From Verrucomicrobiota bacterium (lineage in GTDB: Bacteria > Verrucomicrobiota > Verrucomicrobiia > Opitutales > Opitutaceae), in contig JAEXPG010000515.1 of NCBI GenBank assembly GCA_023447015.1, forward strand, positions 1-9,020: a DNA stretch of 9,020 nucleotides. The letters are read 5' to 3'. The translations under genes were made by a program, and so were the position numbers. The notes below the pieces were generated by a model. It had not been told where the DNA came from and made no database searches. It worked only from the letters and a program-made list of their open reading frames with translations. Positions 1 through 6,183 of this stretch are shown piece after piece. Every line of letters starts with the position of its first letter. Positions within the stretch are counted from its first letter, which is position 1.

Positions 1-1008
1 ATCCGGGGCCGCGGCGCCCATCCCGAGCCGTGTCTTCACGAAGAGGATGTTGCCGGTGAGCAGCGTGGGCTTGGGGTGGTCGACCTTGGAGCGGAAGACC
101 GACGAGAGCTGCATGTGGTCCTGAAGGTTCTGGCCGACACCCGGTAGGTTCGCGACGACGGCGATGCCGAGGGCGCGGAGCGCATCGGCGTCGCCGACTC
201 CCGACTGGAGCAGCAGTTTCGGGGAGAAGAAGGCCCCGGCGCAGAGCACCACCTCGCGGGCGGCGCGCACGGTCCGGGTGGCGCCGTCCTGCACGAACTC
301 GAGCCCGGTGGCGCGAGTACCGGAGAACAGGATGCGGGTGGCGACGGCGCCGGTGAGGAGCGTGAGGTTGGGGCGCGAGCGGGCGGGCTCGAGGTAGGCG
401 GTGGTCGGGTTGGCGCGGGTCCCGTCCTGACGCATATGGAACTGGAGCAGGCCGGCGCCGTTCTCCTGGCGGGCGCCGTTGTAGTCCCAATAGGGGCCGT
501 CGTAGCCGAGTTCCTTCGCCGCGAGCATGAACGGTTCGGAGCGCATCGCCGCATCGGGGCACTCGCGGATGCGGATCGGGCCGCCGACGCCGTGGTACTC
601 GGAGGCGCCGCCCTCGAAATCCTCGATCTTTTTGAAGTAGGGCAGGAGGTCGGCGTAGCTCCAGCCGTCGGCGCCCCGGGCGTTCCACTGGTCGAAGTTC
701 GCGCGGTTGCCGCGCACATACATCATCGCATTGAGCGACGCGCCGCCGCCCAGCACGCGGCCCTGGTTGATGATCAGCTTGCGGTTGTTGAGGCCGGGCT
801 GGGGCTCGGTCTCGAGTTTCCAGTCGAGGTCGGAGCCCCAGAGACGGATGAAGCGGGCGGGATCCGGGATATCGGGGCTGGTGTCGAGCGGGCCGGCTTC
901 GAGCAGCAGGACGGAGCAGGCGGGGTTGGCGCTGAGGCGAGCGGCGAGGATGGAGCCGGAGGCGCCGCCGCCGACGATGACGAAGTCGAAGGTGTCTTTC
1001 GCGTTCAT
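1..1008 (-). CDS. GMC-family FAD-dependent oxidoreductase, C-terminus cut by window edge
   Basis: This flavoenzyme would oxidise an alcohol (or similar CH-OH group) to a carbonyl in the cytoplasm. The 336 visible codons are open to base 1, and family members usually have about 500-560 residues, so roughly the last third, including the C-terminal catalytic His region, lies outside. Seen: an N-terminal dinucleotide-binding fold with GGGASG (residues 13-18) and the acidic end of strand 2 in LLLEAGP (Glu37). GMC signature 1 is GRVLGGGASLN at 83-93, with Ala90 where Ser/Thr is usual. GMC signature 2, GAFFSPKLLLQSGVG at 258-272, matches the consensus fully. LPGVGQNLQDH follows at 288-298, as in choline-dehydrogenase-like members. 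The ATG at 1008 was chosen because the FAD-binding strand begins seven residues later. There is no signal peptide. It lies 28 bases downstream of the 128-residue NTF2-like gene and is the last gene visible. The family is secure; the substrate is unknown. Confidence 0.93.
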   Translation of the reverse strand, partial: MNAKDTFDFVIVGGGASGSILAARLSANPACSVLLLEAGPLDTSPDIPDPARFIRLWGSDLDWKLETEPQPGLNNRKLIINQGRVLGGGASLNAMMYVRGNRANFDQWNARGADGWSYADLLPYFKKIEDFEGGASEYHGVGGPIRIRECPDAAMRSEPFMLAAKELGYDGPYWDYNGARQENGAGLLQFHMRQDGTRANPTTAYLEPARSRPNLTLLTGAVATRILFSGTRATGLEFVQDGATRTVRAAREVVLCAGAFFSPKLLLQSGVGDADALRALGIAVVANLPGVGQNLQDHMQLSSVFRSKVDHPKPTLLTGNILFVKTRLGMGAAAPD

Positions 1009-1036
1009 GGAAGGTGATGGAGGCGAGGGAAAGGGG

Positions 1037-1423
1037 TCAGGCGAGGGAGCCGTCGGGGTGTTGCACCATGCCGGCGAAGTGGATGGCGATCTTGCCGTCG
1101 CGCAGGACCCAGCTGTCGGCGAAGATCATCCGGGCGGTCTGGCCGCCGGCCTGCATCGTGATGTCCTCGGTGATCATCAGGGTGTTCTCGGTCTCGGCCC
1201 AGAAGCGGATCTCTGTCTCGAGACCCTCGATGCCGAGGATGCCCTGCATGTGCTCGTTGAGCTCCTTCTTGCCCCGGTAATAGAGCGGCTTCTTCAGGAA
1301 GCTGCTCACCAGCAGGCAGTCGTCGGTGTATTGGTCGAGCAGGGCGCGGATGTCCTTTTTGAGGATGAACTCGATGTGCTGGCGGTAGAGGCGGCCGAGC
1401 GGAGTGTCGGGGACGTTTTTCAT
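1037..1423 (-). CDS. NTF2-like (SnoaL-like) small protein, 128 aa
   Basis: A small cytosolic protein with the look of an NTF2-fold domain, a scaffold used by isomerases, cyclases, dehydratases and simple ligand-binding proteins. Seen: an N-terminal helical part with a DIRALLDQYTDDC segment (24-36), which matches the typical helix followed by the start of strand 1. A charged middle helix (about 50-62) is followed by antiparallel strands ending in FADSWVLRDGKIAIHF (101-116); the W-x-x-R-D-G-K-I turn is common in this fold. The length is normal for a single domain. It starts 22 bases after the SnoaL-like gene and ends 28 bases before the GMC gene, so co-expression with the oxidoreductase is likely. 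It lacks the AFPD and QLG/QVG motifs of the SnoaL-like neighbours, so it belongs to another branch. No catalytic residues can be named with confidence, and a specific function is not assigned. Confidence 0.72.
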   Translation of the reverse strand: MKNVPDTPLGRLYRQHIEFILKKDIRALLDQYTDDCLLVSSFLKKPLYYRGKKELNEHMQGILGIEGLETEIRFWAETENTLMITEDITMQAGGQTARMIFADSWVLRDGKIAIHFAGMVQHPDGSLA

Positions 1424-1445
1424 GGCGGAGGTGCGGACGGGGCGC

Positions 1446-1874
1446 TCAAAGACCCGGGGGCATCAGGCCGACCTGCTTGAGCATCAGGTAGGCGTTGAAC
1501 TCGATGTTGCGTTCGACGATCCAGTCGCCTTCGACGGTGACGATCTCGATGCCGCCGAATTTGGCGGGCTTGCCGGTGGTCGGGGTGCCGAAGAAGTCGG
1601 GCCCGTTGAAGACGCCGGTGGCGGTCCAGCGGGCGGTGACACGGTTGCCCTCGGCGACCAGTTCGTCGGTGTGGAACTGGAGGTCGGGAAAGGCGTCGAG
1701 GAACGCCTTGATGGTCCGGATGCAGGCGGTGCGGTCGAGCGGCACCGGGCTCATGCAGTTGTAGTCGACGAAGTTCTCCCGCAGCACCCCGACCATGGCC
1801 GCGGTGTCGTGCTGGTTCATCATGCGATTGAAGCGCATGAAGACCTCCTTGTTGTGTTCGAGATCGTTGGCCAT
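1446..1874 (-). CDS. SnoaL-like ester cyclase/polyketide-cyclase-family protein, 142 aa
   Basis: Single-domain SnoaL-like protein of normal family length. Characterised SnoaL enzymes catalyse intramolecular aldol ring closure in polyketide biosynthesis, but most genomic relatives have no known reaction. Seen: helix 1 with NKEVFMRFNRMMNQHD (8-23), the AFPD motif (61-64), an ARW strand (81-83), a loop with FFGTPTTGK (94-102) corresponding to the family G-x-P-P-T-G-K element, and a C-terminal QVG (134-136). In the family consensus an Asp sits nine residues before the Gly of QLG; here that place is Asn127. That change may mean altered or lost acid/base chemistry, although my assignment of the catalytic Asp is from memory. 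No signal peptide is present. The gene lies between the second small beta-barrel gene (61-base gap) and the NTF2-like gene (22-base gap). It resembles both halves of the duplicated protein at 3451-4317. Confidence 0.85.
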   Translation of the reverse strand: MANDLEHNKEVFMRFNRMMNQHDTAAMVGVLRENFVDYNCMSPVPLDRTACIRTIKAFLDAFPDLQFHTDELVAEGNRVTARWTATGVFNGPDFFGTPTTGKPAKFGGIEIVTVEGDWIVERNIEFNAYLMLKQVGLMPPGL

Positions 1875-1904
1875 GGACGGTGAAGGGTGCGGTGTGGTTG
1901 GGGT

Positions 1905-1935
1905 GGCGGACGGAGGGCGGACGGAGGGCGGGCGG
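1905..1935. repeat. 11-base tandem repeat between genes
   Basis: GGCGGACGGAG occurs twice in direct succession (1905-1915, 1916-1926), followed by a decayed partial copy (1927-1935) that runs into the stop codon of the beta-barrel gene at 1936-1938. It fills half of the 61-base gap before the SnoaL-like gene. This is probably slippage in GC-rich DNA and has no visible role. Confidence 0.6.
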
Positions 1936-2712
1936 TCAGAAGTTGTACCGCAGCGCCAGCTCGATGTGCTGGTCCTTGGTCGTCTCGGAGATCGTGATGA
2001 TGGTCACGTTCGAGACCTTCTGGACGAAGTCCCAGCGGGCGCCGTCGATGATCGTGTAGCGGTAGTTCGCGCCGACGTCCCAATGCTCGTTGAGCGCGTA
2101 CCAGAAGCCCAGTTTCACCTGACCGGCGACGAGCCACTTGGTTGCGTCGACGGTGCCCGGGTCCGGGGTGGCGAAACCGACGATGTCGGGGACGGCGGGT
2201 GTGTCGTAGAGGATGTTGACGATCTTGACGCGGTAGTCGCTGTTGACCGCCACCACGCCGAGCCCGAGGCCGATGTACGGCTTCACCGGAAGGCCGATGT
2301 CGAAGTCGTAGTAGCCATTGATGAAGATGCCGTTGTTGGCCAGTTTGCCCTCGAGCGTTCCGGTGAGGGTGCCGTCATAGTAGCCGGCGGATGGATTGGC
2401 GTAGTCGATGATCTTGCCGCGGGGGACGACGAAGGTGGAGAAGTCGTTGGAGAAATGGAGGAACTCGCCCTCGAGGCGGAGGCCAACCCAGTCGTAGCCG
2501 ACGCCGAGGGCGAAGGTCGTGCCGTCCTTGAGGGAACGGGTCGAGTCGGCGTTCTCCGCCTCGCGGCCGGCGGGGAATTCGTCGTAGTAGGGCTTGTCGT
2601 CACTGAAGGCGATGCCGGCGGATCCGGCGATGTACCAACCGGGGTTCGTGCGGGCGGCGAGCGCGGTGACACCACAAGCGAGCAGCAGGCAGGAGATGAG
2701 TTTTCGGTGCAT
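1936..2712 (-). CDS. Outer-membrane beta-barrel protein, 258 aa
   Basis: Predicted small outer-membrane barrel, probably eight-stranded. Seen: basic N-terminus MHRK, a hydrophobic stretch to about residue 19 and an A-L-A site at 17-19 for signal peptidase I. The mature part then shows alternating hydrophobic/polar strands rich in Gly, Tyr and Phe: GWYIAGSAGIAF (25-36), TFALGVGYDWVGLRLEGEF, NGIFINGYYDFD, KPYIGLGLGVV, KLGFWYALNEHWDVGANYRY, and the last strand HIELALRYNF. The C-terminal Phe matches the usual signal recognised by the Bam machinery. LLAC at 10-13 resembles a lipobox, but it sits very early and hydrophobic residues follow it, so cleavage by signal peptidase I is preferred. Folding resembles OmpA/OmpW-type small barrels in general, but I cannot place it in a named family. 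It directly follows another small barrel gene (34-base gap), with little resemblance beyond the general pattern. Role inferred: solute passage or surface structure linked to this operon. Confidence 0.77.
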   Translation of the reverse strand: MHRKLISCLLLACGVTALAARTNPGWYIAGSAGIAFSDDKPYYDEFPAGREAENADSTRSLKDGTTFALGVGYDWVGLRLEGEFLHFSNDFSTFVVPRGKIIDYANPSAGYYDGTLTGTLEGKLANNGIFINGYYDFDIGLPVKPYIGLGLGVVAVNSDYRVKIVNILYDTPAVPDIVGFATPDPGTVDATKWLVAGQVKLGFWYALNEHWDVGANYRYTIIDGARWDFVQKVSNVTIITISETTKDQHIELALRYNF

Positions 2713-2746
2713 GACGATGGTGTTTGATGATGACGGTGGCGTGGGG

Positions 2747-3445
2747 TCAGAAGCTGTGGCGCAGCCCGATCTCGTAGCTGCGGATCCAGGCGTCGGAGAC
2801 GGTGAGCGTCGTGGTGTTGACGGACTGCAGGAACGGGAAGTTCTCCCGGGGGAAGGTGATGATGTTGTCCCCGCCCTCGACGTGCATGAACCGGAGGCCG
2901 GCGGTGAAGCTCCACTGCTCGGTGAGCTTCACGGAGACTCCCCCGCGGAACTGGTAGGTGAAGAGACTGTAGCTGCCGTCGGTGTGGTCGGTGCCGTTGT
3001 CGAGGTGGTGGATCGAGCGGCCGAAACCCGCGCCGGCGCCGGCGAAGAGCGACAGTTGCTCGCAGAGGCGGAGATCGCGGTAGGCGTTCAGCAGGCCGGC
3101 CTGGTACCGCTGGTGGGCGGAGTACGGACCGGTGTGCCCCTGGCTGTCGTCGAAGTAGCCGTTGTAGATGTCGGTGTGGTTGTACTCGATGCTCGCGCGC
3201 CACGGACCGCGGGTGTAGCCGAACTCGAGGCTGAAGCCGTGGCCGCGGTCGAAGTGGTCGGCCCCGGTGACCTTGTTCACGCCCCAGGCGGCGAACTCGG
3301 GGATCGCGCCGGAGTCGACGACCCAGTGCAACGTGGGGGCGTTGGTGCGGAAGTAACCGGTCTGGAAGTAGCAGCCGTCGGCGCGCAGGGCGCCGGCGGC
3401 AAGCAGAGCGGTGGTGGCGAGCAGGCCGTGGCGGAAGGGGCGCAT
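2747..3445 (-). CDS. Outer-membrane beta-barrel protein, 232 aa
   Basis: Second small predicted barrel. Seen: MRPFRHG basic start, a hydrophobic segment at residues 8-20, and probable signal-peptide cleavage near Ala22. The mature protein has amphipathic strands such as GFSLEFGYTRGPWRASIEYNH, LSLFAGAGAGFGRSI, LFTYQFRGGVSVKL, WSFTAGLRFMHVEGG, and a final RSYEIGLRHSF with C-terminal Phe. A His/Asp/Asn-rich stretch around HHLDNGTDHTDGSY probably forms an exposed loop. The frame stays open far upstream, but the start at 3445 is the one that begins a proper signal peptide, and it lies five bases after the stop of the tandem SnoaL gene. That near-overlap suggests translational coupling. It is not obviously a duplicate of the next barrel. 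The family is not named; an OmpA/OmpW-like eight-strand barrel is likely, and the transported substrate is unknown. Confidence 0.74.
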   Translation of the reverse strand: MRPFRHGLLATTALLAAGALRADGCYFQTGYFRTNAPTLHWVVDSGAIPEFAAWGVNKVTGADHFDRGHGFSLEFGYTRGPWRASIEYNHTDIYNGYFDDSQGHTGPYSAHQRYQAGLLNAYRDLRLCEQLSLFAGAGAGFGRSIHHLDNGTDHTDGSYSLFTYQFRGGVSVKLTEQWSFTAGLRFMHVEGGDNIITFPRENFPFLQSVNTTTLTVSDAWIRSYEIGLRHSF

Positions 3446-3450
3446 GGCGA

Positions 3451-4317
3451 TCAGCGGGGAATGATGCCGAGCTGTTGCATGAGCCCGAAATCGTTCTCGT
3501 TCACCTCGACGGAGAGGATCCGGCCCTGGTGGATGGTGAAGATGTCGATGCCGTGGTCGGAGATCTTGTTTCCGGTGGGCTTGGCGCCGAGAAACTCCCC
3601 TTGGTGCGTGCCGGTGATCTGCCAGCGGGAGGCGACCTTCGCGCCGTCGACGACGAAGTTCTCTGGCGTGAACCGGATGTCGGGGAAGGCGTTGCGCAGG
3701 TAGCCGACGAAGCCCCGGAACGCGTCGTAGCCGATGAACGGTTTCGGCTGGGTGGGGATGTGGAACGTGATCCCGGGGTCCATGATCTCGGTGATGATCT
3801 CGAGTTTTCCCTCGCTCATGAGCTCGCCGAAGTACCGCTCGACCAGCCGGACCTGGGCGGCGCGGTCGGGCTTGGTCGCGTCGAATCCGGGGATCGCCCC
3901 GAGCTGGAGGAGCATCCCGACGGTGTCCTCGTTGGCCTTCACCCCGCGGACCTTGCCGTCGCGGATCGTGAGCTGGCTCATCCCGTCGATCTCGAAGGCG
4001 CGCCCCGAGGCGGGAAGGTCGCCCTTGGTCGTGTGCAACGGGCCGCCGAGGTGGGTGCCGCCGCCGCGCCAACGGCAGACGACGGTTTCCCCCTCACCGA
4101 CGAACTCGCACGGGTTGATGTAGAAATCCGGAAACGCGTCGTGCAGCATGCGCACGAGCACCTTGAAGCCCGCCGGGCCGCGGTAGGGCTCGGGGTGCGT
4201 GGGCAGGGTGAACACGAACTCGTCGGCGATGATCTCGTCGAGCACGGCCATGTCGGCCTGGTTCATGATCTCGATGAAGTAGCGGCGGGCGATTTGCTTG
4301 GGCGCGGCGGATGTCAT
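3451..4317 (-). CDS. Tandem SnoaL-like two-domain protein, 288 aa
   Basis: Two SnoaL-like (NTF2-fold) domains joined in one chain, covering about residues 1-144 and 155-288. They align without gaps over 38-91 and 187-240 at a fixed offset of 149, with 23 of 54 residues identical by hand count. Shared marks are LPT/IPT, P-x-P, AFPD (61-64 and 210-213), RW (82-83 and 231-232), TH-x-G, and QLG near each domain end (138-140, 282-284). SnoaL-type proteins usually work as dimers or oligomers of single domains of about 130-150 residues, so this is a fused internal duplication. The position nine before the final Gly, Asp in the family consensus, is Asp131 in domain 1 but Asn275 (followed by Asp276) in domain 2. 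It has no signal peptide and should be cytosolic. The ATG at 4317 was chosen because helix 1 of the first domain follows at once. The gene follows the 145-residue NTF2-like gene by 32 bases. A cyclase, isomerase or hydrolase role is possible; none is proven. Confidence 0.87.
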   Translation of the reverse strand: MTSAAPKQIARRYFIEIMNQADMAVLDEIIADEFVFTLPTHPEPYRGPAGFKVLVRMLHDAFPDFYINPCEFVGEGETVVCRWRGGGTHLGGPLHTTKGDLPASGRAFEIDGMSQLTIRDGKVRGVKANEDTVGMLLQLGAIPGFDATKPDRAAQVRLVERYFGELMSEGKLEIITEIMDPGITFHIPTQPKPFIGYDAFRGFVGYLRNAFPDIRFTPENFVVDGAKVASRWQITGTHQGEFLGAKPTGNKISDHGIDIFTIHQGRILSVEVNENDFGLMQQLGIIPR

Positions 4318-4349
4318 GGCGGAAGGCGGAGCGAGGGTTGGGCTGGGGC

Positions 4350-4787
4350 CTAGAGCTTGGCGGAACCGGGGTGGTAGCTGAGCGAGTTCACCACGTAGCG
4401 GGAGACGACGAGCTCGCCGGTGCGTGGCGAGAGGCGCACGGTCCAGTCCTGGTCGGCATCGAGCTTGATGCGCTTGCTGGTCGCCTCCGGTGGGTTCCAC
4501 ACGCTGGCCTGCCATTCGACGACGATCTTCACCTTGGCCTCGTCGCCGGCGATGGTGACGTCGCACACCTTGAGCGTGTGGACCTCGTCGAAGAAGATCC
4601 GGATGACGCGCTGGAACCAGCCCTCGAAACCGGCGAGCGTGTTCAGGGTCACCTCGGGGAAGACCATCTCGGGCTGGTCCGAGAGGAGCGGGAGGACGTC
4701 GACCATCGGCGCGTGGACGTCGAGGAGGCGGTACCATTTCTGGGCGAGCGCCTTTATGGCGGCTTCATTCAACGTGGCGGTTTTCAT
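4350..4787 (-). CDS. NTF2/SnoaL-like protein, 145 aa
   Basis: A single-domain protein whose length and strand pattern suggest the NTF2 fold. Seen: an N-terminal helix (about 6-23, KALAQKWYRLLD), then LLSDQPEMVFPE (34-45), where helix 2 gives way to the first strand. GFEGWFQRVIRIFFDE (53-68) looks like the third helix. Three long antiparallel strands follow, KVKIVVEWQAS (85-95), QDWTVRLSP (113-121) and LVVSRYVVNSLSY (126-138). Tyr, Trp, His and Asp residues that could line a pocket are present (Asp23, His25, Trp92, Trp115), but no catalytic set can be asserted. It lacks the AFPD motif and is not a close copy of the other NTF2-like products here. The ATG at 4787 follows the porin stop by 17 bases, and no signal peptide is seen. 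The fold assignment rests on pattern, so a conserved protein of unknown function is the safe label. Confidence 0.7.
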   Translation of the reverse strand: MKTATLNEAAIKALAQKWYRLLDVHAPMVDVLPLLSDQPEMVFPEVTLNTLAGFEGWFQRVIRIFFDEVHTLKVCDVTIAGDEAKVKIVVEWQASVWNPPEATSKRIKLDADQDWTVRLSPRTGELVVSRYVVNSLSYHPGSAKL

Positions 4788-4804
4788 CGGAGGAAGATCG
4801 GGAG

Positions 4805-6145
4805 CTAGTAGATGACGGAGATGCGGAGGCCGAAGGTGAGGGCGTCCTTGAAGGCGTTCGGTGCCTGGGGGTTGTCGGAGTATTTGATTGCGGGCTGGAT
4901 GGTGACGGTGGGTTTCACGTTCCAGCGGTAGGTGAGTTCGTAGGCCCCCTCGTAGGCGGAGCGCGCGGCCGTGCCGAAAAGCCGGAGACGGTTGACGGCG
5001 TCTGAGCTCACGTGCGCGTAGGAGAAGCCGAGCGCGAGGACGTCGAGCGGGCGGTTGGGGAAGAGGCCGATATAGCCGAGACCGCCGTCGAAGTAGTAGT
5101 CGTAGAAGTTGCGATCCTTCGGCAGGACGGAGCCGCGGAGGGAGAGCCCGAGGGCGCGGCGGGTGGACTTGTCCTCGTTGAGGTCGGCGAAAAGGACCTG
5201 GTTCATCGCCGCGTAGAGCCCCCAGTTGCCTTCGACGCGGCGACCGCTCCAGTCGGTGATGGTGTCGGTGTGGTAGAACGCCCCCGCCTTGTAGATGCTC
5301 GGCTTGACGGTGCTGCCGGCGAGCGGGGTCGGACGGTACCCGACCTCGGCGATGGTGAACGCGCCCTCGTTGAAGGACCAGCGGATGCCCTCGCGGTTGC
5401 GGTTGAGCGCACCGGCAGCCGGATCGCCGAACGTCGGGTCGGGATTGCCGTCCCACACCCCGGCGCCGGCGTACCAGCCGGTGGCGGGCTTGTAGAGGAC
5501 GCGGATGCCCGGTGATGGGATGGAGAAGGAGAGAAGGTTGATGCGGAAGGCGCCGTCGACGTTGCTCACGAAGGCGCCGAAGAGGGAGAAGTTGGAGTTG
5601 GTGAAGATGCTGGCGTAGTCGCCGCTGAGGAACTCCGAGACCGGCGCGAACTGGCCGAAGCGCACGGAGAAGTCGCCGATCGTCTTGGTCAGGTCCGCCT
5701 CCCAGAGGCGCAGGCCGGCATCGAGGCCGTTGTTGTTCGTGAACAGGTAGTCGCCGACCTTGTCGCGCGAGTGGACGCGGCCATGGAAGAAGAGCACCAC
5801 GGTGTTGGCCTTCCAGCCGTCGAGGCCGTAGGCCTTGCCGAGATCGGCGGTCAACGCGTTGACGAAGACGCCGTTGTAGGTCGCTCCGGTTTCCTTTCCC
5901 CCACTGGCGGTGCACAGTGCGGTGCCGTTGTAGGCGAAGAATGTGTAGATGCCCTTGGCGGCAAGACGTTCCCGCGCGGGGACGACCTTGACCTCGGTGA
6001 GCTGCGGGCGGACTTCCTCGTCCGGAAAGCTGGGTACGGTGTTGGTCTGCCCGTCGCAGATGACAGTGGGGGCCAAAGCGGCGAGAATCAGGGCGATGCG
6101 GTGGGCCGGAGCGGAGGCGCGAGCGGAGGAGAGGAAGGAAGGCAT
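4805..6145 (-). CDS. OprB-family outer-membrane porin, 446 aa
   Basis: Predicted OprB-type porin; the family was first known for glucose/carbohydrate-selective diffusion across the outer membrane, but substrates vary. Seen: an N-terminal leader with a hydrophobic core at about 17-29, then a periplasm-exposed start. Family landmarks are NNNGLDAGLRLWEADLTKT (137-155), DFSVRFGQFAPVSEF (158-172), the IFTNSNF turn (180-186), and further on SIPSPGIRVLY, GWYAGAGVWDGNPD, AYEGAYELTYRW and QPAIKYSDNPQAPNAF, ending in GLRISVIY with an aromatic C-terminus. The length fits OprB proteins of about 400-470 residues. ATG 6145 was chosen because it opens the signal peptide; the frame continues upstream over the ThDP gene as a shadow. 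It lies 38 bases after the ThDP gene and 17 bases before the NTF2-like gene. This suggests import of the compound handled by the encoded enzymes. A sugar substrate is possible, not shown. Confidence 0.89.
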   Translation of the reverse strand: MPSFLSSARASAPAHRIALILAALAPTVICDGQTNTVPSFPDEEVRPQLTEVKVVPARERLAAKGIYTFFAYNGTALCTASGGKETGATYNGVFVNALTADLGKAYGLDGWKANTVVLFFHGRVHSRDKVGDYLFTNNNGLDAGLRLWEADLTKTIGDFSVRFGQFAPVSEFLSGDYASIFTNSNFSLFGAFVSNVDGAFRINLLSFSIPSPGIRVLYKPATGWYAGAGVWDGNPDPTFGDPAAGALNRNREGIRWSFNEGAFTIAEVGYRPTPLAGSTVKPSIYKAGAFYHTDTITDWSGRRVEGNWGLYAAMNQVLFADLNEDKSTRRALGLSLRGSVLPKDRNFYDYYFDGGLGYIGLFPNRPLDVLALGFSYAHVSSDAVNRLRLFGTAARSAYEGAYELTYRWNVKPTVTIQPAIKYSDNPQAPNAFKDALTFGLRISVIY

Positions 6146-6183
6146 GGCGGGTAAAGGATGCGTTGGGGCCGATGGGGCTGCGT

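Noticed and set aside
1936..2712. The 258-residue barrel protein as a lipoprotein, because of LLAC at residues 10-13.
   Set aside because: The Cys comes very early, hydrophobic residues continue after it, and an A-L-A site follows at 17-19, so an ordinary signal peptide is more likely.
3446..4072. Extension of the 232-residue barrel gene upstream to a start at 4072.
   Set aside because: The added part is Arg/Pro/His-rich shadow of the tandem SnoaL gene, and the signal peptide begins exactly at 3445.
1795..4353. Further long plus-strand frames (about 1795-2727, 2594-3703 and 3475-4353).
   Set aside because: All lie antisense to genes with signal peptides or SnoaL motifs, and their products are Val/Gly/Glu/Asp-rich with no domain pattern. 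I treat them as shadows.
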